64,000 nucleotides of DNA from Lichtheimia corymbifera B2541 (taxonomy: Eukaryota; Mucoromycota; Mucoromycetes; Mucorales; Lichtheimiaceae), in assembly GCA_000697475.1 (NCBI GenBank), contig JNEU01000874.1:1-64000 (forward strand). The letters run 5' to 3'. Positions 12,042 through 23,507 of the stretch are shown piece by piece (position 1 is the first letter of the stretch; the number at the start of each line of letters is the position of its first letter). The notes below the pieces were generated by a model. It ran no database searches. It saw nothing but the letters and a program-made list of their open reading frames with translations, and was not told the DNA's origin. The translations under genes and the position numbers were made by a program.

Positions 12042-12715
12042 GTTAGTTTAGTAGTTAGTTGACTAGTATGTGAATGCCAGGGCCCCTCTTTTATAACCTT
12101 TTTATCGCTCCCTCCTATATGCCAATCATCTCACCTTTGTTTCACGGTCTGCAACCAGAGAAGAATACCATAACTACAGCCTAAATCAGTACATAACGCC
12201 AAAGGGAACAAAGAAAAAAAGAGAGAGAGAATATAAGTATTATGCAGGAGTATGAGCGTTGAGCGGCAAGCAGTCTTACATGCATATGGTACACCTATGC
12301 TTGGACAAGCATTTGCTTACCATATCTTTTGCCATGGTCACCTCTAGTACGACTTGATAAGCAATTTCATCAAAACGGATTTGCGTGCAAATATTTACAT
12401 AACATCCATTGTGAAAGCTGTTGTTGAGTGGACCATATATATTAACTAGAAGCTGTACCTGCGTCATCATAGACACCGTACATACGCCCAAGGGAGAAAA
12501 ATGCATGAGAGTCTACTATGCAGATGCAAAGAGACATAGGTGGTTAAGCATCATCTCCTCGATACCATCTCATGATGTCCAAGAACACAAGTCAGTGTCC
12601 AATAGTCTTTTTTGAATTTATTCGCTTTTTTTTTTCTTCTTTAAAGATTCAATATCGCAGCAAAAGGATGGGGGTAACGGGGAAAAGCACGTATAACATT
12701 GTGGTGTGCACAAAT
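12042..12715. other. Intergenic region upstream of 11709-12041 and downstream of eIF4A
   Basis: About 670 bp. The part next to 12041 should carry the promoter of the small minus-strand gene, and the part next to 12716 the eIF4A 3' untranslated region. A purine tract (AAAGAAAAAAAGAGAG type) lies near 12210-12230. No coding structure is recognised. Confidence 0.4.
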
Positions 12716-14311
12716 CTAGATAAGGTCGGCAACGTTCATGGGCATTTCCTCGATCTGGGTGTTGTAGAATTGTTCAATATCCTAAAGATAGCCAAGTTGG
12801 TGAGTTTCCCTTTATCCTGGTTGATAGGTGATAAATACTTACGCGCATCATGCGGACATCCTCATTGGTGACAAAGTTGATGGAAACACCCTTACGACCG
12901 AAACGACCACCACGACCGATTCTGTGAATGTAGTTTTCACGGTTGGAAGGCAAATCATAGCTACAGATAGATAGCGTCAGTCATCATCCTTATTCCATGT
13001 ACTCTATATAAACCTACTTGATGACCAAAGAGACTTGTTGAACATCGATACCACGAGCCAAAAGATCAGTAGTGATGAGAACACGAGAAGAGCCTGAGCG
13101 GAATTCCTTCATGATGACATCACGTTGTTCTTGATCCATGTCACCGTGCATGGCAGAGACAGTGAATTCACGAGCATGGAGCTTATCGGTGAGCCAGTCG
13201 ACCTTTCTACGGGTGTTGCAAAAAATAACGGCTTGGGGGATGGTGACAGTTTCATACAAATCGCACAAGGTGTCGAGTTTCCATTCTTCCTTGTCGACGG
13301 CAATGTAGAATTGCTTGATACCTTCCAGGGTCAATTCATCACGCTTGACGAGAATGCGCACGGGTTCACGCATGAACTTTGTGGTGACTTCGAGCACATC
13401 GGATGGCATGGTGGCTGACAAGAGGACAACTTGGGTGCTACCAGGCAAGAGTTGGAAGACATCGTAGATTTGATCCTTGAAACCACGAGACAACATTTCA
13501 TCAGCTTCGTCAAGGACGAACATCTTGATTGCTTCAGGGTTGAATGCACGGCGATTGTGGATCATATCGAATACACGGCCAGGGGTACCAACGACCACAT
13601 GGCAGCCTTCTTGGAACTTTGCAATATCCTCACGAATGTTGGTACCACCAATGCATGCATGACATTCAACACCCATAAAGTCGCCCAAAGCAAGCACCAC
13701 CTTTTGGATCTGCAAGGCCAATTCACGAGTAGGTGCCAAAATCAAAGCCTGCACTTCCTTTTTGCTTGTATCAATGGACTGAAGAATCGAAATGGAAAAG
13801 GTAGCTGTCTTGCCGGTACCCGATTGAGCTTGGGCAATCACATCATGTCCCTTGATCACTGGCATAATAGCACGTTGTTGAATGGCAGAAGGGCGCTCGA
13901 AACTAGCGAGTAGAATTAGTATGGATTCCTATTTCTTCCTTTTCAAACCTACCCATAAGCATAAACACCACGCAACAACTCGGTCTTGAGATTCATGTTG
14001 TCAAAGTTGTCGACAACTTCTTCCCAGTTGGACTATAAAGTTGGCTTGTCAGTCAGTGTTCCATTGCCGAGATGCAGTGCTCAAAGTCCTCCATCTCCAC
14101 CATCTCACCTCGATCTCGTGGTCTGTAACTTCTTGCAAAGGCTCGTTGCTACAAGAAACACAGGAGAGTTAGTGTCGCTCATAACCCATATTGCCTCTCC
14201 GTTCCTTTTCGTTATGCCCGCTCCCATTCATCCTTTTCAAGCATATCCTATAGAGAATTCACCCATATCCACCTTGTCCAATAAAAGACATTGTACCCAT
14301 ACATACCTCAT
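12716..14311 (-). CDS. TIF1: Eukaryotic initiation factor 4A (DEAD-box RNA helicase)
   Basis: Six exons (14311-14307, 14148-14109, 14032-13953, 13902-13018, 12960-12843, 12781-12716) give 397 residues, the usual eIF4A length. Helicase motifs are all present: the Q-motif region [19 protein letters not shown] (Walker A), PTRELA, GG, TPGR, DEAD, SAT, then [20 protein letters not shown]. The C-terminus [15 protein letters not shown] is typical of eIF4A rather than Fal1/eIF4AIII or Dhh1. It unwinds mRNA 5' leaders in the cap-binding complex. The first coding exon holds only five bases (ATG plus AG). Codon choice is biased in the way expected for a highly expressed gene. Long opposite-strand frames here are shadows. 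Confidence 0.95.
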
Positions 14312-14571
14312 TGTAGTTGATTGTTGAAGAAAAAAGAGAGGAAGAAACGCAAAACTGGGCGCAGAAAATAAAATTATTTCGCAGTCGGGGACTGACCGAG
14401 TCCTATGCAAAAAGCAGAAGGCCGATTTCTGTAGTACAGGTTTTATCGTTGTGACCATCATTTCTACAACATTGATCCGATCTCATTGCAAAAGTTAGAT
14501 AATAGACATTATATACATCATTCGAATCACAGAACAGAATATCTAGCAATGATCATTTATATATATTATTA

Positions 14572-15649
14572 TTACGATGATGATGATGATGATGACTTGG
14601 GTTTGGCTACGATATAACATGTTGTGCCTAAATGCCACCTATATACTTTGACAATCTCAAGCTTCTCCTTGACCTTTTCACGTTCGAACAATTCCATCAG
14701 GTCTCGGTTCCACCAACAGCCCCAGCGGCGCACATGCTTATCGACATTGGTATCCAGGATACGGTTAAGCCAATCGTAATGGGAACGACCATGCTCCAAA
14801 AGTAAGATCCGTGATTCTTCAGAGGGTTTACAAGCATCCGCCAGTGAAATCAATGCTTGCTCAGGGTCCTTGCACGAGCATAAACCAAATGTATCCACGA
14901 CTGTATCAAATTGTTGCTGATGCCTCCTTCCATTGTTATCCTCTTTGGTCAACGTGTGCACATGATCCACATTGGCTTGCTTAAACTCGACAAATGTCTT
15001 TTTGAATTGATCGGCATACTCTGCGAATTTGCTCTTGGCTTGAGTAAGCATGCCCTCGTTCCGATCCGTAAAAGTGGCGGATGATAACTGGTCGTCCTTG
15101 TAGTACTTGAAATTACGGCCTGTACCTGTGGATACTTCAAGCACATCACCCTACAATACACACACACCATGTCAGATAGAGGGAATCATGATATGATGTT
15201 ATATTTATATATACCTTGGCTTGGCCAATCAACCATCGTCGCATAAGACCAATACCCATCACGAATTCATCCCAATCGATCTCCTTGTCATAATCCTTGG
15301 CTATCTTTTCCCACACAGGTGCTGTATCAAAGTTGCCATCCACAGGTGTATCGTGGCTTGAATGATCATGGGTACGTCCTGCTGTCGTATCACTCTTGCT
15401 CTTGAAGACACTCATGCTCACATAGGTGGCTGTAATGTAGAGTAAACCGCCTCCAATGAGAATGGGCATGAGCCGTGGTGACGATTTAGTGCTGCCTCCA
15501 TTAGGTGCTGGTGGGGTGGTAGGTGATACGCGGTTATACTTGATAGGTGAAGCCTTGGGACGGAAACCAGTGGCGTTGTTCTTTTTACCCATAGTGTCAG
15601 AAGAAAACACAGCGTGACCCTTTGGAGCTTGAATGGGCCTGAATGTCAA
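14572..15649 (-). CDS. OMS1: Oms1-like mitochondrial membrane methyltransferase
   Basis: Two exons, 15649-15215 and 15150-14572, are joined by a 64-bp intron in phase 0, giving about 337 residues. A hydrophobic segment (LMPILIGGGLLYITATYVSM) near residue 65 is followed by a SAM-dependent methyltransferase core: VLEVSTGTGRNFKYY is motif I, FDTVVDTFGLCSCKDP motif II/post-II, and ILLLEHGRSHYDWLNRILD resembles the Oms1/Mettl7-like class. The C-terminus ends in a run of seven serines from a TGA/TCA trinucleotide tract. Yeast Oms1 sits in the mitochondrial inner membrane; the location here is inferred. A shorter start at 15592 (MGKKNN...) is possible, since the first 19 residues may be leader. Confidence 0.75.
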
Positions 15650-15698
15650 AATGTCAGTTGAGTCACGTGCACAAGATGACTAGATAGCTTTTATTTGA

Positions 15699-17343
15699 TT
15701 AAGAAGAAATAAAAAGGATACCAGGGGTATTTTTAGCATAATCCTCAATTCCATCATCTTCTGAGAAACGACTATACATTGTATGTAATACAAATTGTTT
15801 CCTATCCTTCATCCTAGCTTTCCTGTCAACAAGTATCCTGGTGCCTTCCACATCCACACGATCACAATCATCCAGGGTCAATGATGCTAACTGTCCAAGG
15901 TTGGCGATGGCGTTAAACAAGTTTTTTGATACGTTGGCTACGCTGTGCAATGTCAATGCCTCCAAATGGGTCAAGCTTGATACAAAGGTGATCAGATCGG
16001 ATTCTTGTATGTCGGGAGCAGGTTGGATATTTAGAAATTGAAGGCTCTTTAAACCGGCAACTGCATTCAAAACGGGTCGAGTGGTGAGTTGTGCCGCTTC
16101 GAGGTTGAGGACTTGGAGTGTGGTATTGGAAGCAAGTTTGGTGAAAAGATGGACGAGATCATTGGGCGTGGCATTGTTTTCCCAAGAGATCGGAAGACGT
16201 AAATGTAATGCTGCAAGTCGTTCCAGCCGTGTTAATGCTCTTAGTGCAAACGTAGATGCGGATGCAAGCATCACATATTGAAGTGCCTGACAACGTTCCT
16301 CGATACATTTGCTGAATGCCGATTGACTTTGTGGATCATCATGGTTGCCATCGTCGTCAAAACTTCCTTCGAGAGATAGGTAGCGTAGTGGATGGCTATC
16401 AACATTGTCGTCACCGTCGTTACCACCTGTAACCGAAGATAAAGCTGAACAAATATCATCCTTGTATCCTTCCCACCATGATGTCGTTTCAAACATGCGT
16501 AGTTTGGGGCATAGGTCGAGAATATCCACCAAGGCCACGCGTCGACGAATGATAGCACTGGATGTACTCAAGTAGAGAAGATTGGGGCAATGACGTAGAG
16601 TTGGCATGACCATGTCTTCAAAGAGATAGTATTTTAATCGATAGTCTTGCCAGCGTAAATAAATGATGTTGTTATCACTTTGCGATGTAGTGGATGATGA
16701 TGATGATGATGATGGTCGTGGAGGTGGTGGATAGGTGACTTGTTCTGATCCTGCATCATAGTCGACTTCCACGGTTAAATGAGTGATGTTGGTATTGGTA
16801 CAATGTGGAATCAATTGCTCGGGAACAAGGGGTCGGGGATGTTGCAAGAATGACAATCGGCGTAATCGTCGAAATGATGACAGTAATTGCATTAATGTAT
16901 CCACGTGAATGATGTAACAATCAGCAAACTCTACATAGACATGGATTGAATATAATGAGCTCATTAGACGGGAATTGAATCACCTTACCTATGCTACTGA
17001 TCTCCAGGCAGTGTCGATCCACAAGCATTTGCAAGAACGCGTGTGCTTCATCTTCCCAGCGACAGGACGCCAGTGTCACCTGTTCCACATGTGGCCCAAG
17101 GCAACGAGCAAGACGTTGATGATGGACAAGCTGCTGGTTGCCCAGCCATAGTTTACGCCAAACACTGGTTGAATAACAAGGAACGTCTTGGTACATTGCT
17201 CGGCTCACTGCCATACATTCCAGACAGTCATCTTGAGAAAGCCGTGAAAAGATCTTGGATACAATATCAAAGGGCAGTACATTGATAAATCGAGGTCGAC
17301 CGGATGTCACATTGTCTGCTGTTGCTTCTTGCTGCTGGCTCAT
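15699..17343 (-). CDS. F-box protein with leucine-rich-repeat-like C-terminus
   Basis: Two exons, 17343-16989 and 16930-15699, are joined in phase 1, giving about 528 residues. Residues ~20-60 (NVLPFDIVSKIFSRL, then SQDDCLECMAVSRAM) form an F-box, which binds Skp1 in SCF ubiquitin ligases. The rest contains degenerate leucine-rich repeats: RRLRRLSFLQHPRPL, LEALTLHSV, LASLTLDDCDRVDVEG and similar. A substrate-receptor role is expected by family; the substrate is unknown. A poly-Ser tract interrupts the repeats around residue ~200. It is divergent from the Hook gene across a 0.93-kb spacer. Confidence 0.75.
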
Positions 17344-18275
17344 TATTATGTGGCGAGAATAACGTAGAGTGCATGATGCGCGGAGGAGAAAAGATGGTCA
17401 TAGCAAGACCTGCTGACTTTTTTCTCTCCCTCTCCCCCACCACAACCCCACAACACAGTACACTCCTCGATCTCTTTTGGTCACGTGGGGTGGAACAATT
17501 CATTCAAACAAAAAGTGGAATAATTCATTCTTCATTATTAGATGGGTTCACTGTACTCGAATAAATCTATCCTCTTCATTGACTACATACGTAGGCAACC
17601 GTTTCTATGGCAACCGTATGCTGGCAATCTGTAATTAAAAGGGATACAACAATGAAAGAATACATTTGATGACCAGAAAAATGTAATGATCACATGATGC
17701 TTATGCAAATAAAGATTTCAGGTACAGGAAGAAGGAGAGCCGTAATAAGCGGAAGTGAGACGCAGATACAAATATGCATCATCACACGACACCAAGCTGT
17801 GGTATGTGCATGCATTTGTCGACCAAAGCCAACATATTATCCAACATTTGGGCACGCTCATCTATCCGTTATACTTTGGAACGTAAAAGGAAAGGGTAAT
17901 AAAGATGTTAATTGCTGCCGCTGGATGATCATCGTTGTGCACACATAATAATCGGAACACCAGTTCCGACTCATCATGCTTGCTTCTCCTATGAAGAAGA
18001 AGAAGAAGAAGAAGAAGAAAAACGTATGGGTAGACTTGATCAAGGCATAATGTAATGATATCGAATTTTTATTTGATAAAAAAAAGATGGCATAAACTGT
18101 TCATAACACTGCCACACATCCTGTTACAAAATAGACATCGAGCTCTCTCTCTCTCTTCTCCTCCGCTTTAAACTTGGTACCTTTTTCCACTCTACTCTCA
18201 CCCCCTTTCACACACACAGGCCCTTTCTTCATCACGTCCAATTCACACGCATAGATATACGTCTGCGTCGTAACC
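17344..18275. promoter_or_regulatory. Divergent promoter region, F-box gene and Hook gene
   Basis: 932 bp between two divergent starts. It contains a GAA trinucleotide tract (about 17996-18019) and, on the Hook side, a CT-rich leader (18140-18230) of the kind seen before other starts in this window. An SCF/Hook co-regulation claim cannot be made from this. No gene is seen inside. Confidence 0.4.
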
Positions 18276-21200
18276 ATGACTTTTTCGCGAATGGAGGCTA
18301 CATTGGAGGATGCTTTTGTCGCATGGGTAAAAAAAAGGGGAAAGGAACTATACGCATGGTCCGCAACTCGTCCACTGAAACCGAGCCATGGCGCCATTAG
18401 ATCAACACCTTTGACGGGAAATCCAGTCCAATTGATACGCTGGTCCAATTGGCCGATGGTGTTGTACTTTCAGAAGTGCTCATTGATATGTACGATAGAG
18501 AGAGAGACAGGGGAAGGATATATAGAAATACATGTCTTAACACACACACACACACACATAGTGACGCCAAATGGTTCAAGCAACTTAGCAACGCAGCTCG
18601 TGAAGCCAACAATAGGAAACGCAATAGTATCATATCCGACATGAATGACGATAGTAGCTGGGTGATGCGACTGAACAATCAAAAGCGAATCCACAAATTG
18701 ATCACGCGCTATTTCGACGAGGTGCTTGGGCAGGACCCTGAGCTCTTACCATCCGTTGATCTCGCTGCTATTGCCAAGCACGCCAATCCCTCCGAATTGT
18801 TACGCATGTGTCAGTTTATTGTCGCCATCGCTGTTCAATGTGACAACAACCGCGTGTATATTGACATGATCCAAAGTTTATCACAAAAGAGTCAGCATGC
18901 ATTGATGTTATCGATCGAAGAAGTAGGTTGTCGTCTCGCTCTCTGGATATCTTGGTAACACTAACCCTGTGTAACGCCTGTAGGTCATGAATCATTTCAA
19001 TGGTGGTGATTTTATCAATCCACGTGATTCCCAGCTTTCAACGACCACATCTTCAGCGACAACCACTCGGAGCTTTGACAGGTAGGAAGGAAAAGTGAGG
19101 ATATTACAAGAATCTCATGATGATGCTAGTGACATGCCTTATCGATATCAATTGGAATTCGATCGATTACTGGGGGAAAAAAAACAGTATGAAGCATCCT
19201 ATCAGCAACTTGCCATTGAATACGATAGCTTGCGAGATCAATTTGTAAGTATGCATGTGTGTGTGTTGAAAGCGTCTTTTTACTTATGCCAATATGTCGT
19301 CAGGATGAACTTTTACAAGAGAAAAAGGACATTGAAGCCCATTTGCGAGACATGGACGACCAAATTCAGCATACCAGTAATAACAGCAAAGCCGATTTCA
19401 TTATGCGCTCTGAAATTGACCGTCTTAAGCAGGACTTGTATGTATACGGAAACATGCCTAAGCATCGTGACATGCTAACTGGTTTCTTTTAGAGAGCGGT
19501 GTGAAGAGCAACGGCTAGAAACAGAGACTCTGCTCGATAGCCAATATGCATCCATCAATGAATTAAAGCGAAAGGTACTGGATAAGAGCAAGCGTATAGG
19601 AGTCTATCGATCCTAACCTATCACTTTTTTTTAGATTAACGAGTTGACAGCAAAAGCGGATGAAGCTGACCACTTACGATCCGAATTGGAAGAATATCAT
19701 GCAGCTGTCGAACACATGAGCACATTACAAGCAACATTGGAAAAATATGAACGTGAAGCGCAAGACAAGAGCGATCTGGAAGAACAGGTCAAGGTTTGGT
19801 AACTTTTTCCTTGTTTTATAAATGTCCCACTGCCTATGGACCATCCCATGTCTAATGAACGTATCACGATTTAGGCTCTGGAAGCTCAAAACACGGATTT
19901 GCTCAAACGATGTCATGAATTGGAGGATGAATATCGTAAAGTGTTACGATTCAAGACGGTGATGGGATCATTTGAGGACCAAGTACAACAATTGGCAGCC
20001 AACAACAGAGAATTATCTGACGAAAAGGCACGGTTCGAGGAAGAATTGCGAAAGATGAGCGAGACATGTGCCTATCTTGAGCAAGATCGTGATCGCAACG
20101 TCGAGCAAGTACAACTACTAGAAGAACAAATCAAGGAAATGGAATTAGGTGGTGGTATGTATAGATACATCTATATATCTTACAAAGGGTGGATTGCTTA
20201 TCAACATAGTATAGGTACGATGATGGACAAGGCTATCAATAATTCCGATCCAAGCATACATCTCGGGGAGGACGAGGATATGGATGATGCCAACAATATG
20301 GAAGAGAACATGAAAAAAGCAAATGTGACCGAATTGTAAGTTTGCCATTGGGTTACAAAGTGTGTTATCCTGTTGCTCATGAACCTTTTCAGACGTCTGG
20401 ATATTCAGCGATTAAAGCGGAAAATCAAGGAGATGGAGAAAGGTCAATCAACGTCGTCCGAGTCATCGGGTGGTAAGCAAGATAAGGATCAGCTAGAAAA
20501 GGTAAGGTGGTGATGGTGGTGGTGGATCATTGTGTATGTGTATAAGTACACAATCTCATTTCTTGCTGTACCACTATTACAAGGACCTGGCTATGGTTGC
20601 CGAAGAAAGAGATAAGCTGCGGAAAGAGCTTGCACATATACGCAATGGTATACCGGATTCCCTACTGAATCAGACACAAACGATCATGGCGTTCCGGTCT
20701 CGTATTTTGGATCTTGACAAGGAGTGCAAGTTCCTCAAGGAGAGCACGGTCAAATTGGAGACGACGGTGTCGCAAGGGACAAGGAGCGTCACCAAGGATG
20801 CAGCTACATTGCGCGAATATGAAAAGGAGCAAGCCAAAATCCAGGATCGATTGAATCGTTTGGAAGATATCACCAAGATGCAATTACACGATATCAATCG
20901 CATGCTTGTAGAAGCCAATTATCTTCATGGTATTAATAGCGATGGTAGCCTCAAGGATCGACCGGCATTAAGCGAGTACGTATTTTGAAAAAAGGTATCA
21001 TGGAGATAGGATTGTTGACCAAGGTATATGTAGCGATGAGCTCGAGACGATCAAGGAGCAGAATGCCAATTTACAGATATGCGTGTTGCATTTGCAAGAA
21101 GAAATTAATGAGAATCAAGGCAAGATCCGTAAAGTGCGCGATGTAAGTATATGTTTATGCAAATGTATGTGCTGTGTAACTAACTCGTTGATGATGACAA

Positions 21201-21586
21201 TAGATGATCAAGTTATATACCCAGCTGTTGGAAGAGATGACTGCACGCTTCTATGCCAACAATGGTGCAAGGCGTTCGGGTGAACCAGGATTACTCAACC
21301 GTACACCTCGTACAAAAGAAGAAGAATATGATTTGCTCAAGGTAAGCAGCCAAAAGTTCTTCTTTGGGTATAATTATATACTTATGTTTCTATTACATAG
21401 AAACAAATCCACAATGTACGTGTACAATCTCAAAAGGAACAACAGCTTATTGTATCTGGGTGGTACGACCTTGCACTACGTAATCATCGTGAAATGTCGA
21501 ATCCCTCCTTTCGATCCACACCTTCCTCCTGGCTTGGGAGACAACGCAAGATTTTGGATAGCCAGCTTAGAAAACGATTATGTTAG
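18276..21586 (+). CDS. Hook-family dynein/microtubule adaptor protein
   Basis: Fifteen exons splice in frame to about 807 residues: 18276-18326, 18401-18489, 18562-18922, 18984-19081, 19130-19244, 19304-19437, 19493-19574, 19635-19793, 19875-20154, 20215-20335, 20393-20501, 20584-20975, 21034-21142, 21204-21341, 21401-21586. The N-terminus MEATLEDAFVAW joined to INTFDGKSS and LADGVVLSEVLID is the HOOK domain, which contacts dynein light intermediate chain. A very long coiled coil follows (EKKDIEAHLRDMDDQIQ, RFEEELRKM, EVANYLHG-like). The C-terminus IVSGWYDLALRNH and SSWLGRQRKIL is the conserved cargo/FTS-binding end of Hook proteins. Fungal HookA links early endosomes to dynein. The intron at 19082-19129 is only 48 bp; a reading with an 18-bp intron is less likely. 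Confidence 0.9.
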
Positions 21587-21869
21587 AGAGAGAGACAGAC
21601 ACACTTTATTATTATCCCGCATATTGCATGCTTTTACTATATTACTATTATGACTACTATTATGCAAAAAGATGGTAGCAAAGTGGTTGGTGGACTGAAT
21701 GATAAGCTGGGTTGTGGCAGGTCTGTGCGATATGACAAGTATCACAAAAATAGCAAGTATATTCAATCAGCAAAACTCAATGATGGGCCCTGAAACCTAG
21801 TATAAAACCTGGCATTCCAGATCCAGATATATCCCTTTTTTTTCTCGCTTTTCCTGTCAGAACGCAACC

Positions 21870-23376
21870 ATGACTGCCAAGACTCTCTCTGTGTTTTACG
21901 GTACCATCATTCACTCTCAATCGCTCACCGAATTGGAGATCATTGAGAATGGTCTCTTGATTGTCGATCGCACCAGTGGTGTCATTCAGCGTCTCGAACG
22001 TAACGTCAGCAACCCTGAAGACGCTTTGAAGGATTTGGATGCATCAACCTATGAAGTGAGTAATAATGAGGGGTGGTGGTGATATGATATGATAACAAAT
22101 CAACTAATGGGTGTGGTTGTCATAGCTACACAAAATGAGCCCTCATCAATTCCTCCTTCCTGGATTTATCGATACGCATGCTGTAAGTACTAGTAGTCGT
22201 TATTGGTATGTATGGATGTATGTATTGATGTATATATATATATATGTATAGCATGCACCTCAATATGTGTTTGCTGGATCGGGCATGGAATTGCAATTGT
22301 TGGATTGGCTCAACGCCAACGTATTCCCTGTGGAGTCATCGTTTGCATCAACGGATATGGCTCGCAAGTCATATACCAAGGTTGTTTCTCGTTTCTTGCG
22401 TAATGGCACGACCACCTGCAGTTGGTTTGCTACCATTCATCTCGAAGCATGCAAGGTGTTGGTAGATATTATTCGGGAATTGGGTCAACGCGCTTATGTC
22501 GGCAAGGTCAATATGGATCAAAACAGCCCTGACTTTTATGTTGAAAAGACCCAAGAGAGTTTGGACGCCACACGTGCTTTTATCGAATACACATTGCCCC
22601 ATGGTCCCTTGGTGACACCTGTCGTAACACCACGCTTTGCCATCACGTGCTCATCCACCTTGATGAAGGGCTTGAGTGCTTTGGCATCTGAATACAAGGT
22701 CCCTATTCAAACCCACTTGTGTGAGAACCACAATGAGATCAACTTTACATGCAGCTTGTTCCCTGATTCCAAACATTATACCGGTATCTACCACGATCAT
22801 GGCCTGTTCACTGCCAGTGAAAACGTCTACATGGCCCACTGTGTTCATATGGACGATGATGAAATTGCATTGCTCAAGGAGAACAATGTCGGTATTTCCC
22901 ACTGTGCCAACTCCAACTTTTCTTTGCAAAGTGGTGTATGTGATGTGAGACGATTCTTGGAAAGTGGCGTCAAGGTGGGTCTTGGTACCGATGTTGCTGG
23001 TGGTTATGCTCCTTCCATGTTGGATGCCGTACGCTCCTCCTTTTTCGCTTCCAAGGTTCAACTCATGCGCCACCGTGATGAGCTCAACAAGCCCGATTAC
23101 AAGGTGCTCGGTACCACTGAACTCGTTTATCTTGCTACCATGGGTGGTGCTCGTGTCCTTGGTCTTCAAGATACCATTGGTAACTTTGAACAAGGCAAGG
23201 CCTTTGATGCTCTCTTTGTCGACCTCGATCTTGCCAACAGCCCTGTCGATGTGATGGGTCATGAAAACAAGACTCAGCTACTTGAAAAGTTCATCTTTAA
23301 TGGTAGTGACCAATCCCTTGCTCACGTTTTTGTTCAGGGTCGTCGCGTCGCAGGCGCCGCATCTGTCCCCTTGTAA
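21870..23376 (+). CDS. GUD1: Guanine deaminase
   Basis: Three exons (21870-22055, 22126-22182, 22252-23376) give 455 residues, close to the usual eukaryotic length. It belongs to the amidohydrolase superfamily. PGFIDTHAHAPQ carries the HxH zinc ligands, THLCENHNEI and AHCVHMDDDEI carry the later His ligands, and GLGTDVAGGY the metal-binding Asp. It hydrolyses guanine to xanthine plus ammonia in purine salvage and catabolism. The second intron contains a (TA)n tract. An uninterrupted 203-codon opposite-strand frame at 22651-23262 is a shadow. Confidence 0.93.
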
Positions 23377-23507
23377 ATTTCTTTTCCATATTCCCCCCTA
23401 AATCAACCATCCACTTGTAGATGAATAGAAAGTTTATTATTATTCTTTATGTATGTATTTTGGTGTCATGGTAGAATTTACAAATGGCGGAGGAGGAGTT
23501 AAAAGTA

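Noticed and set aside
13431..13913. 160-codon plus-strand open frame across the eIF4A gene
   Set aside because: It lies antisense to the strongly conserved helicase core and has no motif; it follows from codon bias on the real strand.
22651..23262. 203-codon minus-strand open frame
   Set aside because: It is fully antisense to the guanine deaminase coding exon, with a composition mirrored from it.
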